DNA from: Ovis canadensis
Taxonomy: Eukaryota; Chordata; Mammalia; Artiodactyla; Bovidae
DNA: 64,000 nucleotides
Assembly (NCBI RefSeq): GCF_042477335.2
Contig: NC_091257.1
Span: 44,300,501 to 44,364,500 of the forward strand
Direction of reading: 5' to 3'
Made by a program: the position numbers and the translations under genes. Under the pieces are notes generated by a model. It was not told where the DNA came from. It saw only the letters and a program-made list of their open reading frames with translations, and made no database searches. How positions within the stretch are numbered: position 1 is the first letter of the stretch; the number at the start of each line of letters is the position of its first letter. Of this stretch, positions 11,410-22,847 are shown piece after piece.

Positions 11410-12440
11410 GCCCTGCTTCTTTTGCTTATTGAAGTATAGTTGATTTACAATATTATATTATTTCCAGGTGTACAGTTGAGTGATTCAGTATTTTTGCAGA
11501 TTATACTCCATTTTTAGCATAAGACCATGGCTATAATCCCCTCTGCTATACAATACATCCTTGTTCCTTTCTACTTTATACTTAGTTGTCTGTATCTCTT
11601 AACACTAGATCCTTAATTTGTTCCTCCCCTTTTCCTCTCCCCTTTGGTAGCCCCAAGTTTTTTCTATATGTATGGCTCTATTCCTGTTTTGAATATACAC
11701 TCATTTGTATTATTTTTTAGATTCTATGTATATATAAGTGATATCATACAGTATTTGTCTTTTTCTGTCTGACTTATTTCATAATCTTTAGGTCTATTTG
11801 TGTTGCTGCAAATTGCAACATGAATTTCATTCATCTTTATGACTAAGTAATATTCCATTGTGATATCTATATATATAAAGTCAAAGTGTTAGTTGCTCAG
11901 TCATGTCCAACTCTTTGCGACCCCATGGACTGTAGCCTGCCAGGATCCTCTGTCCATAGAATTCTCCAGGCAAGAATACTGGAGTAAGTTTTCCCTTTTT
12001 CAGGGGATCTTTCCAACCCAGGAATCAAACCCAGGTCTCCTGCACTGCAGGCAGATTCTTTACTGTCTGAGTCACCAGGGATGTCCATCTATCTCTGTAT
12101 TATATCTTCTTTATCCATTCATCTGTCGATGGGCACTTAGGTTGCCCCCGTGTCTTGGATACTGTAAATAGTATTGCTATAAACACTGGGTTGGATGCAG
12201 CTTTCCAAATTACTGTTTTCAGTTTTTCTAGATAGATATACTGGATCATATGGTAGCTCTATAAACAAAACTCTGTACTGTTTTCCACAGTGGTTGCACC
12301 AATTTACATTTCCACCAACAGTGTGCAAGGGATCCCTTTTCTCCACATCCTTACTGACATTTATTATTTGTAGACTTTTTGATGACAGCCATACTAACAG
12401 GGGTGAGGTGATATTGCACTGTTGTTTCGATTTGCATGTC
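11410..12440 (-). repeat. L1 3' region, antisense, split by a Bov-tA
   Basis: Left part (11,410-11,879) is L1 3' UTR in reverse (gtatagttgatttacaatat). Right part (12,089-12,440) continues into ORF2 sequence (tggatcatatggtagctcta). The Bov-tA at 11,880-12,088 separates them. Confidence 0.88.
11880..12088 (-). repeat. Bov-tA SINE, antisense, inserted in L1
   Basis: gttgctcagtcatgtccaac at the left, reverse tRNA-like head (gagtcaccagggatgtcc) at the right. Confidence 0.93.
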
Positions 12441-12520
12441 TCTAGACAGAGAAGCCTGGTGGGCTGCTGTCCATGGGGTCGCACAGAATCGGACACGACT
12501 GAAGCGACTTAGCAGCAGCC
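12441..12520 (+). repeat. Bov-A2 3' end, sense
   Basis: gagaagcctggtgggctgct through gactgaagcgacttagcagc. Confidence 0.88.
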
Positions 12521-12537
12521 GTAATTAGTGGTGTTGA

Positions 12538-12800
12538 GGACTTGCCTGGTGGCTCAGTGATAAAGAATCTGCCTGCCAGTGCAGGAGACACAGGTACAAT
12601 CCCTGATCTAGGAAGATCCCATTTGCTGTGGAGCAACTTACGCCTATGCACTGCAAGTACTGAACCTGTGCCCCAGAGCCTGGATGCTGCAACCACAGAA
12701 GCCTACACACTGCAGCTAGAAAGTAGCCCCTGCTCACCACAAGTAAAGAAAGCCCCACACAAGCCAAAAATAAATCAATAAAATTTTAGAAAAAAAAAGA
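12538..12800 (+). repeat. ART-type tRNA SINE, sense
   Basis: Starts gaggacttgcctggtggctc, has the long ART middle (cctgtgccccagagcctgga) and an A-rich tail. Confidence 0.85.
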
Positions 12801-12804
12801 AGAA

Positions 12805-13247
12805 TAGGTTTTCTGCTGATTTTGGATGCAATGTCCTATAGATTGAGTCCAACTGCTGCACCGTGTCACTTAAGACTACCGTTGCCTGATTTTCTGTCTG
12901 GACAATCTGTTCATTGATGTCAGAGGGTATTATGCATTATTACAATAATACTATACGACTAACATGCTACTACTATCGTATTTTTATAATAATATACTAC
13001 TACCATTGTATTATTATAACGATATACTAATAACACACTACTATTGCTGTACTATTTTAATCTCTCCCTTAATGTCTGTTAGTATTTGCTTTATATGCTA
13101 GGTGCTCCTGCATTAGGTGTGTATATGTAAATGAGTGTAATATCCTCTTCTTGTATTGATTTTCTTATAATGCCTTTCTTTGCCTTTTGTTACAGATTTT
13201 GTTTTAGTCTATTTTGCCTGATATCTGTGTTGTTACACTTGCTCCAT
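12805..13247 (-). repeat. L1 ORF2 internal segment, antisense
   Basis: Matches the reverse strand of L1 ORF2: gattttctgtctggacaatc, then ttaatgtctgttagtatttg, then ttgttacagattttgtttta. A run of ACTA-type triplets (12,940-13,045) has expanded inside it. Confidence 0.8.
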
Positions 13248-13680
13248 GCAGGCTGGGGAACACATGGAGGTAGTTGGGGAAGACCTCTCCCCTCCTTGCC
13301 TGGGGGCCAGCCAGCACCTGTGCACTCTTGAGCGGTGTCTGGGCTGCGCCAGCCTTTTCACCTGTGCCAGCAATTCTCCAACCAGGCAAGGGGGCTTGTC
13401 TCCTCCACATAGGACCCCAGGACTGGGATGCTCAGTCTGAGCCTCAATCTGCTCACTCCCTGGGGCAGCATCCACACGTCCAATCCCCCTTTTCCTCTTA
13501 GCCCCCTTCAAGGGGCACAGGTCCTGACCCAATGCTTTTCTTCCTGTTTTACCCAATTATGTGTATATCTTTCTTACAGCCTTTATTGTTACAGGAGTCC
13601 TTGTGCTAGTGTCTAATTAGCTTTCAATAGGAACTATTCCACATCTGGATTTTGCTGTTATTATCTGGGTGTTTGGGGTT
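13248..13680. repeat. GC-rich segment resembling a dispersed repeat, unclassified
   Basis: An abrupt change from AT-rich L1 to GC-rich sequence (ggtgtctgggctgcgccagc, gggctatgc-poor) with no gene signature. Its wording looks like a repeated ruminant element, and a piece resembling its expected end (ggggaggtgagttttacatc) appears at about 15,615, beyond an L1/BovB insertion. Family not named. Overlapping open frames are not called as genes. Confidence 0.4.
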
Positions 13681-13689
13681 TTTTTTTTT

Positions 13690-15600
13690 TTTTCGGCCGT
13701 GCTATGCAATTTGCTAAACTGGAAACTGGCAATTTACAATAGTGTAGAAGGGCTCCCTTTTCTCCATACCCTCTCTAGCATTGATTGATTGTGGCTTTTT
13801 TGATGATAGCCTTTCTGGCTGGTGTGAGGTGACATCTTATTGTAGTCTTGATTTGCATTTCTCTAATAATTAGTGGTCTTGAACATCTTTTCACGTGCTG
13901 TTGGCCATCTGTATATCTTCTCTGGAGAAATGTCTTCTATTTATGCTTTCTGCTCATTTTTTGAGTGGGTTGTTTCTTTTGAGGCTGTTAAATATCATGC
14001 TCAGTTCAGTTGCTCAGTCGTGTCTGACTTTGCGACCCCATGAACCGCAGCATGCCAGGCTTCCCTGTCCATCAAAAACTCCTGGAGTCCACCCAAACCC
14101 ATGTCCGTTGAGTCGGTGATGCCATCCAACCATCTCATCCGCTGTCGTCCTCTTCTCCTCCTGCCCTCAATCTTTCCCAGCATTAAGCTCTTTTCCAATG
14201 AGTCAGCTCTTCGCATCAGGTGGCCAAAGGATTCGAGATTCAGCTTCAGCATTCCAATGAATATTCAGGACTGATCTCCTTTAGGATGGACTGGTTGGAT
14301 CTCCTTGCAGTCCAAGGGACTCTCAAGAGTCTTCTCCAACACCACAGTTCAAAATCATCAATTCTTCTGCACTCAGCTTTCTTTATAGTCCAACTCCCAC
14401 ATCCATACATGACTACTAGAAATACCATAGCCTTGACTAGATGAACCTTTGCTGACAAAGTAATGTCTCTGCTTTTCAATATGCTGTCTAGGTTGGTCAT
14501 AACTTTCCTTCCAAAGAGTAAGTGTCTTTTAATTTCATGGCTGCAGTCACCATCTGCAGTGATTTTGGAGCCCAGAAAAATAAAGTCTGTCACTGTTTCC
14601 ACTGTTTCCCCATATATTTGCCATGAGGTGATGGGACTGGATGCCATGATCTTAGTTTTCTGGATGTTGAGCTTTAAGCCAACTTTTTCACTCTCCTCTT
14701 TCACTTTCATCAAGAGGCTTTTTAGTTCCTCTTCACTTTCTGCCATAAGGGTGGTATCATCTGCATATCTGAGGTTATTGATATTTCTCCCAGCAATCTT
14801 GATTCCAGTTTGTGCTTCCTCCAGCCCAGCATTTCTCATGATGTACTCTGCATATAAGTTAAATAAGCAGGGTGACAATATACAGCCTTGATGTACTCCT
14901 TTTCCTATTTGGAACCAGTCTGTTTCTCCATGTCCAGTTCTAACTGTTGCTTCCTGACCTTTGCATACAGGTTTCTCAAGAGGTAGGTCAGGTGGTCTGG
15001 TATGCCCATCTCTTTCAGAATTTTCCACAGTTTATTGTGATCCACACAGTCAAAGGCTTTGGCATAGTCAATAAAGCAGAAATAGATGTTTTTCTGAAAC
15101 TCTCTTGCTTTTTCGATGATCCATCAGATGTTGGCAATTTGATCTCTGGTTCCTCTGCCTTTTCTAAAACCAGCTTCAAAATCTGGAAGTTCACGGTTCA
15201 CGTATTGCTGAAGCCTGGCTTGGAGCTGTTTGCAAATTTTGGAGACTAATCCCTTATTGGTTGCATCATTTGCAAATACTTTCTCCCAATCTGTGGGTTG
15301 TTTTTGTATTCTGTTTATTGTTTGTGTTGCTGTGTAAAAGCTTTTAAGTAGATCCTATTTGTTCATTTTTGGTTTTATTTCCGTTATTCTGGAAGACAAG
15401 TCAAAAAAGATGTTGCTATGCTGTATGTCAGGGTGTTTTTCCTATGTTTTCCTCTAGGAGTTTTATAGTGTTCAGTCTCACATTTAGGCTTTGAATCCCT
15501 TTTGAGCATATTTTTGTGCATGGAGTTAAAGAATGATCTGGTTTCATTTTTTTACATGTAGTTATCCAGTTTTCCCGTTGCAGAGACCGTCTTTCCAACA
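13690..15600 (-). repeat. L1, antisense, split by a BovB
   Basis: Left part 13,690-13,997 is reverse ORF2 (cttttttgatgatagccttt). Right part from about 15,222 continues in the same L1 (caaattttggagactaatcc, ctttctcccaatctgtgggt). The two halves join in the expected order once the BovB is removed. Confidence 0.85.
13998..15222 (-). mobile_element. BovB (RTE) LINE fragment with reverse-transcriptase coding remnant
   Basis: On the minus strand a 260-codon frame (15,028-14,246) covers the reverse transcriptase up to its C-terminal part. The catalytic motif YADDTTLMAE is readable, preceded by FQIGKGVHQGCILSPCLFNL. The upstream fingers region continues, frameshifted, to about 15,222. The 3' end with the tca-gttcagttgctcagtcg motif is at 13,998-14,030. 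5'-truncated, with no endonuclease domain, so it cannot move on its own. BovB entered ruminant genomes by horizontal transfer from squamates (established for the family). Confidence 0.93.
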
Positions 15601-15639
15601 TTGTGTAGTCTTGGGGGGAGGTGAGTTTTACATCCTTCT

Positions 15640-16194
15640 GCTACACATTTTGACCTCTCTCAAGCCTGATTCTTATGATTTTCCTTGCTTGAGAGTTGTT
15701 CTGAAAATCCCAATTTAGCAATTTTTCTTTTAGCACTTGAAGAGATTAGGCTCTCTTCTAGATTTCCATTCTGCTGTTCCTTCCAGATTATAGTTCATCC
15801 CCTCATCCTCTGGGATTTTAATATTTGCCCTTTGTCTTTGTTTTCCATTTTCATCATTACATACATTTCTTTCTTTGTAGTCTATTCTGCTCAGAATGTG
15901 CTGGGCATCTTTACTCTTTGGACTGGTATTATGCATCAGTTCTGGGAAAATCTAAGCCACTGTCTCTTGAATATTGTCCCTACCTCATCCCTCTCTTCTC
16001 TCCTCTAGGATTTCAATCAAATAGATGCTTCTATTGTTTTTTTCTTGAGGACAGAGCCACTATTACTTTTATCTGAGGATAACTGCAAATGTTGAGAAAT
16101 TACCCAGGACGTCAGTGATATCTATCGAAGTAAAATGTCAACTGAGTAAATTGACATTTACTCAATTGGCATGTCAAAAAAATGTCTATTAAGT
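15640..16194. other. No gene seen; old repeat-like sequence
   Basis: T-rich sequence of old-repeat appearance (cttgaatattgtccctacct, aggatttcaatcaaatagat) without confident family assignment. No coding support. Confidence 0.45.
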
Positions 16195-16456
16195 TTTTAA
16201 TTTTTATTTATTTTTGATTCCAATGGGTCTTTGTTGCTGTGCATGGGCTACTCTCTAATTGTGGTGCATGGGCTTCTCATCATGGTGGTTTCTCTTGTTG
16301 TAGAGCACAGACTCTAGCATGTGCAGGCTTCAGCACTTGGGGCATACAGGCTTAGCTGCTCTGTGACATGTGGGATCTTCCAGGACCAGAGACTGAATCC
16401 ATGTGCCCTGTGTTGGTAGGCAGATTCTCAACCACTGGACCACCAGGGAAGACCTA
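16195..16456 (-). repeat. CHR-type tRNA-Glu SINE, antisense
   Basis: gtgcatgggcttctcatcat in the body and ccactggaccaccagggaag at the reversed head. Confidence 0.9.
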
Positions 16457-17087
16457 TTAAGCAAGAGTAAACACTCCTCTTGCCTATAACTGATCACAAG
16501 ATGTGCCAAGTCAAAAATAAGGTGATATCAGAAAGAAGAATAGGTTTTACTTATTTCTATTAGAAACAGCTGATGGAATTTAGCCTCATTTTACTGAAGT
16601 TCTGTAGCCCTCAGTAAGAGCCTTCAGTCATAAACACTAAAAACATGCATCCAACCTCTGATTGCCAATTTTTCTTGGTAGGCAAAGCTGTCTCTTCTGG
16701 CATTTTATCTTTTCTTAAGGAGTCAGTGAAATCCTAATGAATCAAACAGGTGGTTTTTTGGGAGAATTTGTGATTTCTCCAGGCCATTCTTACTAAGAAA
16801 ACAGCCTGAGTGACAAAGTGATTCCCCACCTCTGGGAACTTTCTTCCTCTAGTTAAGCAGGTCTTTCAGTTCCTCAGGTGCCCTGCACTGCACTATAAGA
16901 AGTCAGCATACTGAGAGATCAGCCTGGTCTCTGGGAAACACTCCTGAGGCTCACAGCTGAGTGATCCAGGGCCTTGACATGATTCAAGGAGCTTCTAGGA
17001 AGTAAAAGGATAAAGTCCACTTGGGGGTGGTAATTATTCTTCCTTTCTTTTCTGAATATTTGCAGCTTGCAGAGTTGGAAGTTTGGC
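16457..17087. other. No gene seen
   Basis: Unique sequence between two SINEs. No splice-consistent coding segment recognised. Confidence 0.5.
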
Positions 17088-17378
17088 ATTTTATTTTTTT
17101 TTATCTGCTTATTTTTGGTTGCGCTGGTCTTCATTGCAGTGTGTGTGATTTTTTTAGTTGCAGCGAGTGGGGGCTACTCTTTATTGCGGTGCACGGGCTT
17201 CTTGTTGCAGTGGTTTCTCTTGTTGGAGAGCACAGGATCTAGGCACACAGGCTCAGTAGTTGTGGGGCATGGGCTTAGATGCTCCACAGCAGATAGAATC
17301 TTCCCAGACCAGGGGTTGAACCCATGTCCCCTGCATTAGCAGTGGCTTCTTATCCACTGAGCCAGCAGGGAAGTCCCA
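17088..17378 (-). repeat. CHR-type tRNA-Glu SINE, antisense
   Basis: ttttggttgcgctggtcttc at the left, ccactgagccagcagggaag at the right. It lies about 0.5 kb upstream of the first OLAH-like coding exon. Confidence 0.9.
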
Positions 17379-17864
17379 GAAGTTTAGGTATTAGCAGTAA
17401 AGTTTTTCTAAGACTTCCTAATTCTCCCTTAAGTTTTAAAACTTTATAAATATCTAGAAAATGAAGACACCAATATTTTAAAAGCAAACCTCTCCTCAGA
17501 CTCCAATTTTCTAGTAAGTATTGAGTGTTCTTGGCTTGATTTGGCTGCAGGGTGTTTACTAGCTAGAGTTTTAGTAATGTTCATCTTTGTGTTTCTCTGT
17601 GTTAGGCAGGGGTTCAGCTAATGGAAGCACTTCCTGATGACTGGATGTGAGCTGAGGAAGGTGACTCCAACATAACATCTGTCATGTTGCTTCTAATCCA
17701 TTTCTTCTCCTCTTTTTAAAATAGGGCTTGGAATAATAAAAATAATCAACAGATTTAAAAGTGTGCTCAAGGCTGATCAGACGTTTTATGTCCAAAGAGG
17801 TATTGAATTTGGCACTGACCAGAAAGTTCCTGAGAGGAGCAGTTTTGCACCATTTCCTCAAAAA

Positions 17865-17896
17865 ATGGAGAGGAGAGACAAAGCTGAGACAATCAG
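17865..17896 (+). pseudogene. OLAH: OLAH-like exon 1 (start codon, 11 codons), donor lost
   Basis: Encodes MERRDKAETIR up to the AG of Arg, matching the short OLAH N-terminal exon that precedes the NEK segment. The next bases are gggtgt instead of gt, so the expected donor is absent. Using the GT two bases further on would add two bases and break the frame. A 5' UTR exon may precede it, since an acceptor-like ttttaaaatag ends at about 17,724. Short, so less certain than the other blocks. Confidence 0.7.
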
Positions 17897-18029
17897 GGGT
17901 GTCACTGCGTGCAGTCTGGGTCTTTCCAGTCCCAGGTGCTCTAACACTCTGCCTTTGGAGGTTGCCCTTTTACATGGAAAGGGGCTTCTCAGAGAAAGCT
18001 CATTAGATGGCCATTGTCTCCAAGGCAAG

Positions 18030-18153
18030 GTATTTGTGTTTTTGCCACACCATGTGGCGTGTGGGATCCTAGTTTCCCCAACTAGGGACTGAACCCATGT
18101 ACCCTGCGTTGGAAGTGCAGAGTCTTAACCAATGGACCGCTAGTGAAGTCCTG
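18030..18153 (-). repeat. tRNA-Glu SINE, antisense
   Basis: ttgccacaccatgtggcgtg through gaccgctagtgaagtcct. It sits in intron 1 of the OLAH-like pseudogene. Confidence 0.85.
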
Positions 18154-18424
18154 TAAGGTATTGTAAATGGCACCAACTACTCACTATGTAAAATGGTACT
18201 GACTTGGTGGTGAGCTTAATGTGAAATTGTAAATCCATGACTTGGCCAAAAATGTGAAAGCAGGATTCCATTTACACCCAGACGTAGAGTAGAGGTCTGT
18301 GTCCCTGGCTCTGTCATCTGAAGCCTCCCAGGTATGCTATCCACTCCCTGCCACTTATAGGTCCACCTGTTTGTTGATGCTGAGAAAATAAGAAAAGGGC
18401 TAAAGTAGGGAAGTAGCTGTTAGG

Positions 18425-18545
18425 ATGAACAGGACTTGTGTTCCAATTCCTGACTTGTCACTGGCCAGGTGACCCTGGGCAAGTAACCTAATGTCTCTTG
18501 GCCTCAGTTTCTCCAACTGTCAAACCAGGATTAATAGAAAACATT
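18425..18545 (+). repeat. MIR SINE, sense
   Basis: Well-preserved MIR core: gtgaccctgggcaagtaacc and ggcctcagtttctccaactg. Confidence 0.85.
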
Positions 18546-18559
18546 CATTTTTGTTTTGT

Positions 18560-19053
18560 GGGTTACTAAAACTTTGCCGACTAAGGTCCATCTAGTCAAG
18601 GCTATGGTTTTTCCAGTAGTCATGTATGGATGTGAGAGTTGGACCGTGAAGAAGGCTGGGCGCTGAAGAATTGATGCTTTTGAACTGTGGTGTTGGAGAA
18701 GACTCTTAAGAGTCCCTTGGACTGCAAGGAGATCCAACCAGTCCATTCTGAAGGAGATCAATCCTGGGATTTCTTTGGAAGGAATGATGCTAAAGCTGAA
18801 AGTCCAGTACTTTGGCCACCTCATGCAAAGATTTGACTCATTGGAAAACACTTTGATGCTGGGAGGGATTGGGGGCAAGGAGGAGAAGGGGACGACAGAG
18901 GATGAGATGGCTGGATGGCATCACTGATTCGATGGACATGAATCTGAGTGAACTCCGAGAGTTGGTGATGGACAGGGAGGCCTGGCATGATGCAATTCAT
19001 GGGGTCGCAAAGAGTCGGACACGACTGAGTGACTGAACTGAACTGAACTGAAA
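18560..19053 (+). repeat. BovB 3' end, sense
   Basis: Starts ttgccgactaaggtccatct, covers the ORF2 C-terminal coding relic, and ends with the gaactgaactgaactgaa terminal repeat. Confidence 0.93.
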
Positions 19054-19212
19054 ACCAGGCTAAGTATTTTTGAGACATTTAATCAAAATGTAAGGAAGAT
19101 GCTATGATTGTCCTTATTTTACAGATGAGGACATTGAGACTTTCAGTCACTCAGGTCATTTTCCTAGTGTCATATCAACAGATTTGAATTCAGATCTCTT
19201 TATTTCCACAGG

Positions 19213-19412
19213 CTGTTGAAAGTGAAAGTCACTCAGCTGTAGTCTGACTCTTTGTGACCCCATGGACTATACAGTCCATGGAATTTTCTAGGCTAGAATA
19301 CTGGAGCGAGTAGCCTATCCCTTCTCCGACAGATCTTCCCCACCCAGGAATCAAACTCGGGTCTCGTGCATTGCAGGCAGATTCTTTACCAACTGAGCTA
19401 TCAGGCTGCTGA
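19213..19412 (-). repeat. Bov-tA SINE, antisense
   Basis: gtgaaagtcactcagctgta at the left, reversed head attctttaccaactgagcta at the right. Confidence 0.92.
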
Positions 19413-19867
19413 TAGTGAGTTAAATGATCACTAATCCCTCTCAACTCTAAAGTCTTAGAATTTTATGATTTAACCAAAACCAAAAATGAAGAAGGGGAAG
19501 ACAAAGAGAAGGCAAGTGCAGGTAGAAGGCTTCCACCCAGAGGACTGGCTCAGGAAGGTTAGCTTCTCTTGGTCTTCGTCTGTTTTCCTCAGGCAACACA
19601 GGAGATTGGATGGATGCAGAGGGCAGGCAAAAGCCCAAGAATGAGAGCGTTCTGCTTCATCCAGGCTTTGCAGCAATGAGCACTACCCTCCGTGGCTCTA
19701 CCTTCTTGTGAGATCTTGGCTGTGGGTTGCTATGGAGGACAGGCACCCCATCAATGTGGGTTCTGAGGGCCCACTGTGACACTGGCCTGGCTCTAAATAA
19801 GTGAAGGGAGCTCCTACCCCCACTCCCAAGGCAAAGAAAGGTGGTTTCATCTTGAAACGAATAATCA

Positions 19868-20090
19868 AATGGTTTCACTGGTGGCTCAGTGGTTAAGAAT
19901 CTGACTGCCAACACAGGAGACACAAGTTTGATCCCTGGATGCGGAAGATCTCCAGGAGAAGGAAATGGTAACCCAGTATTCTTGCCTGAGAAATCCCATG
20001 AACAGAGGAGCCTGGAGGGCTATAGTCCACGGGGTTCCAAAGAGTTGGAAATGACTTAGCAACTAAAAAAAAAAACAAAAACAAAAAACA
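19868..20090 (+). repeat. Bov-tA SINE with A-rich tail, sense
   Basis: Head tcactggtggctcagtggtt, Bov-A part to gaaatgacttagcaact, then an A/C-rich tail to about 20,090. Confidence 0.9.
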
Positions 20091-20600
20091 CAGCAATGAT
20101 CAAAGTGTCTACACCTAATTTTGTGTTTATGGCTTTGTATTGTTTTCCTTATAGAACTCCCCTATTTCTGCTGGTTACACAGTCTTCAGGTATGGCAAGA
20201 CTATTCTTATCCTGACATTTTTGTTCATGAGAATGCAAGTCATTGAAATAGACTGAAGTAGGGCTCCTTGGCTTTAAAAAATATGGACTGGTTTTAAAGT
20301 AATGTTGAATTCAAATCATTTTTCTAGACTCTTCAATAGCTTCCAGAAATAAGGTTCATAAAACGCACCCATTAGCTATGCAGTTTTTACCAAACTGTGG
20401 AAGGCACTATGGAAGGCTTTTGTATTCCTTTAAAAAATGACTCTAGCGTTTTTCCAGTAACTGGTTGATACCTATGAAGCTCTTATTTAGGGCTGATCCA
20501 TGGTCAGTGAGTTTGTTGATAATAGGATTAGTTAGAAGGAATGTAGCCTCAAGTACATAATGTCCCTCTTCACAAGAAAACATTAAAATTACCCCTTTGA
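20091..20600. other. No gene seen (pseudogene intron 1)
   Basis: AT-rich unique sequence inside the OLAH-like intron. No additional exon recognised. Confidence 0.5.
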
Positions 20601-20730
20601 GGGGACTTCCCTGACCATCCAGGAGTTAAGACTTTGCCCTCCAGTGCAGAGGGTGTGGGCCTGATCCCTGGTCGGGGAGTTAAGACCCCACATGCCCCAT
20701 GGCCGCCAAAAAACCAAAACATAAAAAACA
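20601..20730 (+). repeat. tRNA-Glu SINE, sense
   Basis: ggggacttccctgaccatcc to the ccatggccgccaaaaaacc tail. Confidence 0.88.
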
Positions 20731-21054
20731 TACTGTAACAAGTTCAATCAAGACTTAAAATGGCTCACATTAAAAAATCTTTTTTAAAAAATTGTCCTTT
20801 TGTTTTTTTCTCTTTAAATTAGCAATTATTAACATAAATGCCCTGATACAAGCCAAGGAGATTTTCTCCAAAAGTTATTCTTCCCCCCAAGAAAGGTTTT
20901 AACTTATGCTTAAGTTTGTGTAAAGTTTCTCATAATTGGTAGTGTTCTATTATTTTATCATGAAAACCAAAATCCTCTTTAAAGAACACATGTAAAGCTG
21001 ACAAAATCTCAATCATTGTTAGTTTTGGATGCTTGTAGAGATCAACTGGGCGTG

Positions 21055-21380
21055 CATCACCAGTAGTTCAGCTGGTAAAGAATCCACCTGCAATGCGGGA
21101 GACCCTGGTTCGATTCCTGGGTTGGGAAGATCCCCTGGAGAAGGGATAGGCTACCCACTCCAGTATTCTTGGGCTTCTCTGGTGGCTCAGAGGGTAAAGA
21201 ATCCACCAGCAATGCAGGAGACCTGGGTTCGATCCCTGGGTCGGGAAGATTCCCCTGGAGGGGGGCATGGTAACCCACTCCAGTATTCTTGCCTGGAGAA
21301 TCCCCATGGACAGAGGAGCTTGGAGGGTTACAGTCCATGGGGTCGCAAAGAGTCGGACACGACTGACTAAGCATAGTGCA
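21055..21380 (+). repeat. Bov-tA head-to-tail doublet, sense
   Basis: A Bov-tA that breaks off at ccactccagtattctt (21,170) is followed at once by a full Bov-tA starting gggcttctctggtggctcag. The same junction occurs at about 39,945. Confidence 0.9.
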
Positions 21381-22093
21381 GCACAGAGATCAACTGACTA
21401 AATGGGAACTTAAAAAAGAGAGAGGCGAGACAGATTTAATCACCATAGTAGAGCTGATTATCTCACATTTGACAAGACTATATAACTTTATAAATAATTT
21501 AATCATCAATTTGTAAACTTTACAGGAAGTGTTAAATTATGGATGATGCCAATGTATATATATTGAATGTTTTGTACATATATTTATGTTGAATATATAT
21601 ATATATATATTGAATTTTTAAAAAAGCAATTATCTGGAATACTAGGTGAAAGGATACTTGGACATTGTGGTAAAATTTCCAAAAATTATATGCTGATGCA
21701 AAAAGGTGTATTTAATTAACACTCAGAAGGGAGTGAAAATTACGTGCTTTGGAAAACTTACAGATGACTTGAAATTATGAAGACACTGAGATAAAACTGT
21801 GTAGATACAACTATTCCCTGAATTGGGAAAAAGGTGATTTCTAAATTAGCATGTCTATCCCTTTTAAATGTGCATATGAAATGTATTTCCTAAATATTAG
21901 ATATAATTGACTATTTCACTTACATCTATCAAAGTTTATATAAACTGTTAAAAATGAATCCATGAAAAAAATTTTTGGCCATTCTTGTTGGAAAAAAAAG
22001 GCAATCCCTTTATATATGAATACAGTCTCCTTATAATGAATTAAAATTTCTGTTAAAATACACCTAATTCAGTTAGGACAGGTGAACTGACTT
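21381..22093. other. AT-rich intronic sequence with a (TA)n run; no gene seen
   Basis: A pure TA run at about 21,595-21,610 lies between two gaat/tgaa half repeats. No exon recognised. Confidence 0.55.
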
Positions 22094-22365
22094 TGCTGCT
22101 GCTAAGTCGCTTCAGTCGTGTCCGACTCTGTGCGACCCCACAGACGGCAGCCCACCAGGCTCCGCCATCCCTGGGATTCTCCAGGCAAGAACACTGGAGT
22201 GGGTTGCCATTTCCTTCTCCAATGCATGAGAGTGAAAAGTGAAAGGGAAGTCGCTCAGTCCTGTCTGACTCTTAGCAACCCCATGGACTATTAGCCCACC
22301 AGGCTCCTCCATCCATGGGAGTTTCCAGGCAAGAGTACTGGAGTGGGGTGCCATTGCCTTCTCCG
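22094..22365 (-). repeat. Bov-A2 SINE dimer, antisense
   Basis: Two Bov-A units separated by the gtgaaaagtgaaagggaagt linker. It ends only about 45 bases before the exon 2 acceptor of the OLAH-like pseudogene. Confidence 0.95.
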
Positions 22366-22409
22366 GAACTGACTTTATATCATGTTAAATATTTGAATTT
22401 TCTCCCTAG

Positions 22410-22540
22410 GAATGAAAAAGTTGTGAACTGCTTACACCAGAATCTTAATGCACTTTTTAGGCTGGTTTGCTTTCCTTGGGGAAGAGGTGGCTCCACTTAC
22501 TTTGCCAAATGGGGCCAAGATATTCCTAATTTTGTGGAAG
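22410..22540 (+). pseudogene. OLAH: OLAH-like exon 2
   Basis: Acceptor tctccctag ends at 22409 and donor gtatgt starts at 22541, both intact. Reading after the leading G gives [11 protein letters not shown], then [17 protein letters not shown] and [12 protein letters not shown], a clear match to the OLAH N-terminal strand and oxyanion-region turn. The family motif CFPWAGGGS is altered to CFPWGRGGS, a Gly-to-Arg type change in a tight turn. Phase 1 at the end, as needed for block 3. Confidence 0.92.
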
Positions 22541-22847
22541 GTATGTGAACTTTTATCAGTAAGTAATTTGCAAGGTCAGATAACATGCACATACAAACAA
22601 TACAGGTTTCCTCACTGGGGGATAGTTAATATTAATAGATACTCAAGATTGCTCAATAATGTGATTTTTCTATTTCCAGAGCAAGAAATTCTGTTATCTT
22701 CCGCTACCAAATTAAACATGTTATACCATTTGTTAAGGCCAATAGGTCACTGAGATTCTGTTTAGACTCTGTTCAACTTTTTTCTGCCCCTTGTCTCTCT
22801 GTCTATTACGCTTTCTGTCTTAGGAATTATCTTTCTTTTTTTATTGT

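Noticed and set aside
14246-15028. 260-codon minus-strand reverse-transcriptase frame as a host gene
   Set aside because: It is the reverse transcriptase of a 5'-truncated BovB LINE. The same protein is found at several other places in the window.
1-17800. MEIG1 exons expected upstream of OLAH from human gene order
   Set aside because: No match to the small conserved MEIG1 protein was seen on either strand.
22315-22548. 77-codon plus frame starting at 22,315 as a stand-alone gene
   Set aside because: Its first third is Bov-A2 antisense; only the part from 22,410 is real, as an OLAH-like exon.
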